Positions 5,468-8,830 of a stretch of DNA of 8,830 nt are shown here, piece by piece. The first letter of the stretch is position 1, and each line of letters begins with the position of its first letter. A program made the position numbers and the translations under genes. Origin of the DNA: Firmicutes bacterium UBA1065 (GTDB lineage Bacteria > Bacillota > Clostridia > Tissierellales > Sedimentibacteraceae). Under the pieces are notes generated by a model that was not told the origin of the DNA, did not search any database, and worked only from the letters and a program-made list of their open reading frames with translations. The DNA lies in contig DCDC01000130.1 of NCBI GenBank assembly GCA_002316225.1, positions 1-8,830 of the forward strand, read 5' to 3'.

Positions 5468-7009
5468 CTACAAAGGAATATTGCCGTGTTTCTTCTGGGG
5501 TCTTTGCTCTCTCTTGCCCGTCAACATGTCAAAGGAACTTATTATTCTCTTTCGTGTTTCAGAGGGTTCTATCACGGCATCCACATATCCCCTTGCTGCC
5601 GCTGTGTAGGGATTTGCCACAGTATCCCTGTATTCTTCGATTTTTTCCTTGCGTTTTGCATTCTTGTCTAAAGCTTCTTCAATTTCCTTTTTGAATATTA
5701 TATTGGCTGCCCCATCAGGACCCATAACCGCTATTTCCGAACTAGGCCATGCAAATACCATGTCAGCCCCCAATTCCTTGTTGCACATGGCTATGTAGGA
5801 CCCTCCGTATGCCTTTCTCGTGATTACAGTAACCTTTGGCACCGTTGCTTCGGAAAATGCATAGAGCATTTTAGCCCCGTGCCTTATGATTCCTCCGTAT
5901 TCCTGGTTGGTTCCTGGTAAAAATCCCGGCACATCCATCAATGAAAGTAGGGGTATATTGAAGGCATCGCATGTTCTGATGAATCGGGCCGCCTTGTCGG
6001 AAGCATTTATGTCCAGACAGCCTGCCAATACCTTGGGCTGGCTTGCCACCACCCCTATGCTTCTACCGTTCAAACGCATGAAGCCCGTGATTATATTTTG
6101 AGCGTAGTAGGGCTGGTATTCCAAAAACTCACCCTTGTCGGCAAGGGAATAAATTATGTCCTTCATGTCGTATGCCTTGTTGGGTTTGTCTGGTATTATG
6201 ATGTTCAAGCTCTCGTCTGTCCTGTTGATGTCATCCTCCACTGGCAGAGGGGGTGTCATTTCTAAATTGTTTTGGGGTAAAAAGCTGAGAAGCTTTTTAA
6301 TCCGCTCAATGCATTCTTCTTCAGTATCATCGATAAAGTGGGCAACCCCGCTCACCCTGTTGTGGGTCATGGCTCCACCCAATTCTTCGGCTGAGACCTT
6401 TTCTCCCGTTACCGTTTCTATTACATTGGGGCCGGTTATGAACATCTTGCTAATGTTTTTCACCATGAAAACAAAATCTGTTATTGCAGGTGAATACACC
6501 GCCCCTCCGGCGCAAGGCCCCAATATTACCGAAATCTGTGGAATTACCCCTGATGCTATGGTGTTGTTGTAAAATATTTTCCCGTATCCTGACAGGGCAT
6601 CAACCCCTTCCTGTATTCTGGCCCCGCCGGAATCATTGATTCCTATCAGGGGTGCTCCCACCTTAAGGGCCATTTGCTGGGTTTTGACAATTTTTGCAGC
6701 ATGCATTTCACCCAAGCTTCCTCCCATCACGGTGAAATCCTGGGCAAATATGTAAACCAATCTTCCGTCTATGGTCCCGTATCCGGATACCACACCGTCT
6801 CCCGGTGTCTTCTTTTTTTCCATACCGAAATTGGTGCATCTATGTTCAACAAAAGCGTCGATTTCCACAAAGCTTCCCTGGTCCAGAAGTTTTAATATCC
6901 TTTCCCTGGCTGTAAGCTTTCCGCTTTCATGCTGCTTATCAATGGCTTTTTGCCCGCCGCCTGCCCTTGCCTGGTCGGATTTTTCTCTAAGCTCGGCTAA
7001 TTTATCCAT
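5468..7009 (-). CDS. mmdA: Methylmalonyl-CoA decarboxylase alpha subunit (carboxyltransferase)
   Basis: This 513-residue protein is a biotin-dependent acyl-CoA carboxyltransferase. It moves the carboxyl group of (S)-methylmalonyl-CoA to biotin on MmdC in the cytoplasm. The N-terminal crotonase-fold half has GKLTARERI (30-38), INDSGGARIQEG (124-135) and GPCAGGAVYSP (164-174). The C-terminal half has DVPGFLPG and AYGGSYIAM (400-408) and ends with the ANPYTAAARGYVDAVIEP region. The glycine-rich pieces form the two oxyanion holes of the family. Length fits MmdA or the propionyl-CoA carboxylase beta chain. The presence of beta, gamma-like and biotin-carrier genes, and the lack of a biotin carboxylase gene, point to the sodium-pumping decarboxylase. 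Glutaconyl-CoA decarboxylase alpha is larger and less likely. The start is supported by GGAGGA five bases upstream. Confidence 0.96.
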   Translation of the reverse strand: MDKLAELREKSDQARAGGGQKAIDKQHESGKLTARERILKLLDQGSFVEIDAFVEHRCTNFGMEKKKTPGDGVVSGYGTIDGRLVYIFAQDFTVMGGSLGEMHAAKIVKTQQMALKVGAPLIGINDSGGARIQEGVDALSGYGKIFYNNTIASGVIPQISVILGPCAGGAVYSPAITDFVFMVKNISKMFITGPNVIETVTGEKVSAEELGGAMTHNRVSGVAHFIDDTEEECIERIKKLLSFLPQNNLEMTPPLPVEDDINRTDESLNIIIPDKPNKAYDMKDIIYSLADKGEFLEYQPYYAQNIITGFMRLNGRSIGVVASQPKVLAGCLDINASDKAARFIRTCDAFNIPLLSLMDVPGFLPGTNQEYGGIIRHGAKMLYAFSEATVPKVTVITRKAYGGSYIAMCNKELGADMVFAWPSSEIAVMGPDGAANIIFKKEIEEALDKNAKRKEKIEEYRDTVANPYTAAARGYVDAVIEPSETRKRIISSFDMLTGKREQRPQKKHGNIPL

Positions 7010-7047
7010 ACTTTCCTCCGGTTCATATATTTTTTATCAGTTCTTGT

Positions 7048-7185
7048 CTATACTTGTTTTTTATCGGGTTTTTCACCGGTAAATCTGTGCAGTAAGTTTA
7101 CTGCCCCATATATGATAGTGATTACCAAAAAAATTGTTGCCATTCCCATTACCATAAGTTTTAAAGACGCCATTACATTTCCCAT
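7048..7185 (-). CDS. OadG/MmdD-like one-helix membrane subunit (45 residues)
   Basis: This short gene encodes 45 residues with one hydrophobic helix at about 8-31 and a basic tail (RFTGEKPDKKQV). The segment LMVMGMATIFLVITI resembles the N-terminal membrane helix of oxaloacetate decarboxylase gamma and MmdD (LMLLGMGTVFVFL type). In that family the helix binds the beta subunit and links it to the soluble parts. The hydrophilic C-terminal portion usually found in OadG/MmdD is absent; a matching portion appears in the separate 95-residue gene downstream of mmdA. Two in-frame ATGs exist. The one at 7194 touches AGGAGG directly, while the one at 7185 is nine bases from it, so I chose 7185 (48 residues if 7194). 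The beta-subunit stop TAG overlaps this ribosome binding site. Confidence 0.82.
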   Translation of the reverse strand: MGNVMASLKLMVMGMATIFLVITIIYGAVNLLHRFTGEKPDKKQV

Positions 7186-7194
7186 AATCTTCAT

Positions 7195-7200
7195 CCTCCT
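7195..7200 (-). promoter_or_regulatory. Shine-Dalgarno of the one-helix subunit, overlapping the beta-subunit stop
   Basis: AGGAGG on the minus strand shares bases with the TAG stop (7201-7199) of the beta subunit. Its distance to the ATG at 7185 is nine bases, while the ATG at 7194 has zero spacing. It therefore decides the start of the small gene and suggests that ribosomes finishing the beta subunit reinitiate here. Confidence 0.7.
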
Positions 7201-8335
7201 ACCACAAGGTCGGCACTAAGCCGATTATTACTCCGCCTGCTATAACGGAAGCTATTTGTCCTGCCACGTTGGCTCCCACCGCATGCATCAGGAGATGGTT
7301 CTGGGAGTCTGCTTCAAGCCCCATTTTCTGAATAACCCTTGCTGACATGGGAAATGCCGATATCCCTGCTCCCCCGACCATGGGATTTATTTTTTCCTTT
7401 AGGAATATGTTCATCAATTTAGCAAATAAAACTCCGCCCATAGTATCGAATATGAAGGCTAACAGGCCTAATATCATTATTTTAATGGTATCAAGGGATA
7501 CGAAGATATCCGCCTTCATGCTTGCAGATATGGTTATTCCCAAAAGCAGGGTGATTAAATTTGCCAAAGAGTTTTGGGCTGTTTCCGACAAGGACCTTAA
7601 AACTCCGCATTCCCTTATAAGGTTTCCGAACATCAAAAATCCTACCAATGACACGGATGCCGGTGCCACGAGGCCGGCTATCATGGTAACTATTATCGGG
7701 AACAAAAGCCTTGTCATCCGTGAAACGCTCTTGGGATTGTACTTCATTCTGATTTTTCTCTCATTTTTGGTGGTAACCAATTTAATGGCAAAGGGTTGTA
7801 TCATGGGTACCAGGGCCATATAGGAATAAGCGGCCACTGCTATGGGACCTACGTAGTTGCTTTTCAGTATTTGGGATACCAATATTGAAGTGGGACCGTC
7901 GGCTGCGCCTATTATTCCGAAAGATGCGGCATCGGCCAAATCATATCCCATGAGGGATGCCACCGTAATTGTTGCAAATATTCCAAACTGGGCTGCCGCT
8001 CCGAATAATAAGAGCCTGGGATTGGACAGGAGGGGGCCGAAATCAATCATGGCTCCTATTCCTATGAAAAGTAAAATGGGCATAGCTTCCGAAGCCTCTA
8101 TTCCCACTTCAAAGAGCCAGTCTATGATACCTTTTACGGGGCCTATTCCCTCCAAGGTTTGGTTCAAAACCCCCGACATTGGTATGTTTACAAGTATTGC
8201 TCCAAAGCCCATGGGCAGAATCAAGGCAGGCTCCATGTCCTTTGTGATTGCCAGATAAATCAGGGCTGCGCCGATTATCCACATAATAACTTGTTTCCCG
8301 GTTACATTTAGTATTCCTTCATACAAAAATTCCAT
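7199..8335 (-). CDS. mmdB: Sodium-pumping decarboxylase beta subunit (OadB/MmdB family)
   Basis: This 378-residue integral membrane protein decarboxylates carboxybiotin and couples this to sodium export. About nine to eleven hydrophobic segments are visible. IIGAADGPTSI (141-151) contains D146, equivalent to D203 of Klebsiella OadB, and Y172 fits Y229 by the same 26-residue spacing. Near the end, NPMVGGAGISAFPMSAR (317-333) supplies N317, G321, S326 and R333, with the exact spacing of N373, G377, S382 and R389. MHAVGANVAG (350-359) follows. All key residues of the family are therefore present and the length is full. The ATG follows AAGGAG by six bases. It heads the mmd genes and is preceded by a second, partial beta-like gene. 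Confidence 0.96.
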   Translation of the reverse strand: MEFLYEGILNVTGKQVIMWIIGAALIYLAITKDMEPALILPMGFGAILVNIPMSGVLNQTLEGIGPVKGIIDWLFEVGIEASEAMPILLFIGIGAMIDFGPLLSNPRLLLFGAAAQFGIFATITVASLMGYDLADAASFGIIGAADGPTSILVSQILKSNYVGPIAVAAYSYMALVPMIQPFAIKLVTTKNERKIRMKYNPKSVSRMTRLLFPIIVTMIAGLVAPASVSLVGFLMFGNLIRECGVLRSLSETAQNSLANLITLLLGITISASMKADIFVSLDTIKIMILGLLAFIFDTMGGVLFAKLMNIFLKEKINPMVGGAGISAFPMSARVIQKMGLEADSQNHLLMHAVGANVAGQIASVIAGGVIIGLVPTLW

Positions 8336-8453
8336 CTTCTTCTCCTTGTTTATATATCTTTGGTTATAATTAAAAATAAATATTATTACTATATCTTCAT
8401 GAATTTTTTATTATACTGTGGTATATGATTTGATAATACAAACAGCAGGATTA
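8336..8453 (-). promoter_or_regulatory. AT-rich gap between beta paralogs with a possible weak promoter
   Basis: The 118-base gap is very AT-rich and holds no gene. A perfect TATAAT lies on the minus strand at 8415-8410. The best upstream partner, TTGTAT at 8441-8436, is 20 bases away, which is longer than the usual 16-18, and there is no extended -10 TG. An internal promoter for the mmd genes is possible but not well supported. The Shine-Dalgarno of the beta subunit (AAGGAG, about 8342-8347) is at the downstream end. No terminator hairpin for the upstream gene is visible. Confidence 0.25.
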
Positions 8454-8830
8454 TTACAATAAGGGTACCAAGGTCACATATATTCCCGTTATAATTGCAG
8501 TGGTTATTACACCGCATATATTGGCACTCATTGCATATTCCAATATAAAGCTGAATTTGGTAACCCTGTTGACTTCCATTTGTGCCACCTTGGCAGTTGT
8601 GGGAACACACGAAACCCCGGCAATCCCTACGACAGGATTAAAGTTTTTATTATTTATCAAATAAACCAGGTAGCCTCCGATAATTCCTCCTATTCCGGAA
8701 AGGAGCAAGGCCAAAATTCCCAAAACCAAGAGAGGGAGTATTTTGGGATTTAAAATGGTGCTGGCTTCACACAGAACCCCCAAGGTTAAGCCTAAAAGGA
8801 AGGTTGCAGAATAAAGAAAAACATCTTCCA
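8454..8830 (-). CDS. Second beta-subunit-like (OadB family) protein, C-terminal part only
   Basis: The reading frame stays open to the window edge, so only the last ~125 residues of a longer protein are seen. It aligns along its length with the C-terminus of the beta subunit encoded next door. Both have a LLxLG(I/L)LA segment, a GG turn, then NPVVGIAGVSCVPTTAK against NPMVGGAGISAFPMSAR, then YAMSANICG against HAVGANVAG, and both end in LVP-L. The equivalents of N373, G377 and S382 of Klebsiella OadB are kept, but the R389 position is lysine and the HAxG histidine is replaced by Tyr. It is therefore a diverged paralog, not a copy. A TTG at 8783 is not a real start. It may be a second beta subunit for another decarboxylase or a partner of the neighbouring one. 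Confidence 0.88.
   Translation of the reverse strand, partial: EDVFLYSATFLLGLTLGVLCEASTILNPKILPLLVLGILALLLSGIGGIIGGYLVYLINNKNFNPVVGIAGVSCVPTTAKVAQMEVNRVTKFSFILEYAMSANICGVITTAIITGIYVTLVPLL

Noticed and set aside
6156..6572. 138-residue plus-strand ORF antisense to mmdA
   Set aside because: A shadow of the carboxyltransferase gene without motifs or supporting signals.
7347..7823. 158-residue plus-strand ORF antisense to the beta subunit
   Set aside because: Its composition mirrors the complement of a membrane-protein gene and no family motif is visible; the minus-strand gene explains the sequence fully.
8336..8453. Riboswitch (for example cobalamin) upstream of the mmd genes
   Set aside because: The gap is too short and AT-rich, and no B12-box-like or other conserved riboswitch core is visible.
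8389..8610. 73-residue minus-strand ORF overlapping the partial beta paralog in another frame
   Set aside because: Low-complexity Cys/Asn/Gln composition, no Shine-Dalgarno, and the paralog frame aligns convincingly with OadB.
8454..8783. A complete 109-residue gene starting at TTG
   Set aside because: The frame stays open to the window edge and the upstream residues continue the OadB-like alignment, so the protein is cut by the window, not short.
7199..8830. One beta-subunit gene broken by a frameshift
   Set aside because: Both reading frames contain the same C-terminal region (NPxVGxAGxS and the final LVP), so these are two genes.

Overview
The window is a single-direction gene cluster on the minus strand, transcribed from right to left. 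It encodes nearly everything needed to turn succinyl-CoA into propionyl-CoA while pumping sodium ions. The AT-leaning base composition, strong AGGAGG ribosome binding sites, the 'decarboxylase plus split mutase' layout and the repeat style suggest an anaerobic low-GC Firmicute (Clostridia/Tissierellia-like). This placement is inference; no rRNA or other taxonomic marker is present.

Layout in transcription order. (1) 8830-8454: C-terminal part of a beta-subunit-like (OadB family) membrane protein, cut by the window edge. (2) 8335-7199: a complete second OadB/MmdB beta subunit, the sodium-pumping membrane component. (3) 7185-7048: a 45-residue one-helix OadG-like gamma/delta peptide, easily missed because it is so short. 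(4) 7009-5468: MmdA-type carboxyltransferase alpha subunit. (5) 5458-5171: a 95-residue soluble protein resembling the C-terminal part of MmdD/MmdE. (6) 5148-4726: MmdC biotin carrier with a Val-Gln-Ala-Pro repeat linker. (7) 4714-4163: gamma-carbonic-anhydrase-like hexapeptide-repeat protein. (8) 4069-2390 and 2380-1985: catalytic and B12-binding subunits of a split methylmalonyl-CoA mutase. (9) 1870-926: MeaB, the GTPase chaperone of the mutase. (10) 932-531: methylmalonyl-CoA epimerase. (11) 520-98: a stand-alone PPC/DUF296 protein of unknown role.

How they work together (family knowledge applied to this locus): the B12 mutase, kept active by MeaB, makes (R)-methylmalonyl-CoA from succinyl-CoA. 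The epimerase converts it to the (S) form. MmdA moves the carboxyl group to biotin on MmdC, and the beta subunit decarboxylates carboxybiotin and exports sodium. Propionyl-CoA and CO2/bicarbonate are the products; the gamma-CA-like protein sits where it could handle that carbon.

The genes are tightly packed. Several stop codons lie inside the next gene's Shine-Dalgarno sequence, which suggests translational coupling. Only three gaps approach or exceed 90 bases: 1-97 (possible repeat fragment), 4070-4162 (decayed palindromic element) and 8336-8453 (AT-rich, possible weak promoter). A clearer palindromic element lies between the B12-binding subunit and meaB. No tRNA, rRNA, CRISPR, transposase or convincing terminator was found. 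Most of the cluster is a known type of pathway. The less ordinary points are the tandem beta-subunit paralogs, the split small subunit, and the two passenger genes (gamma-CA-like and PPC).
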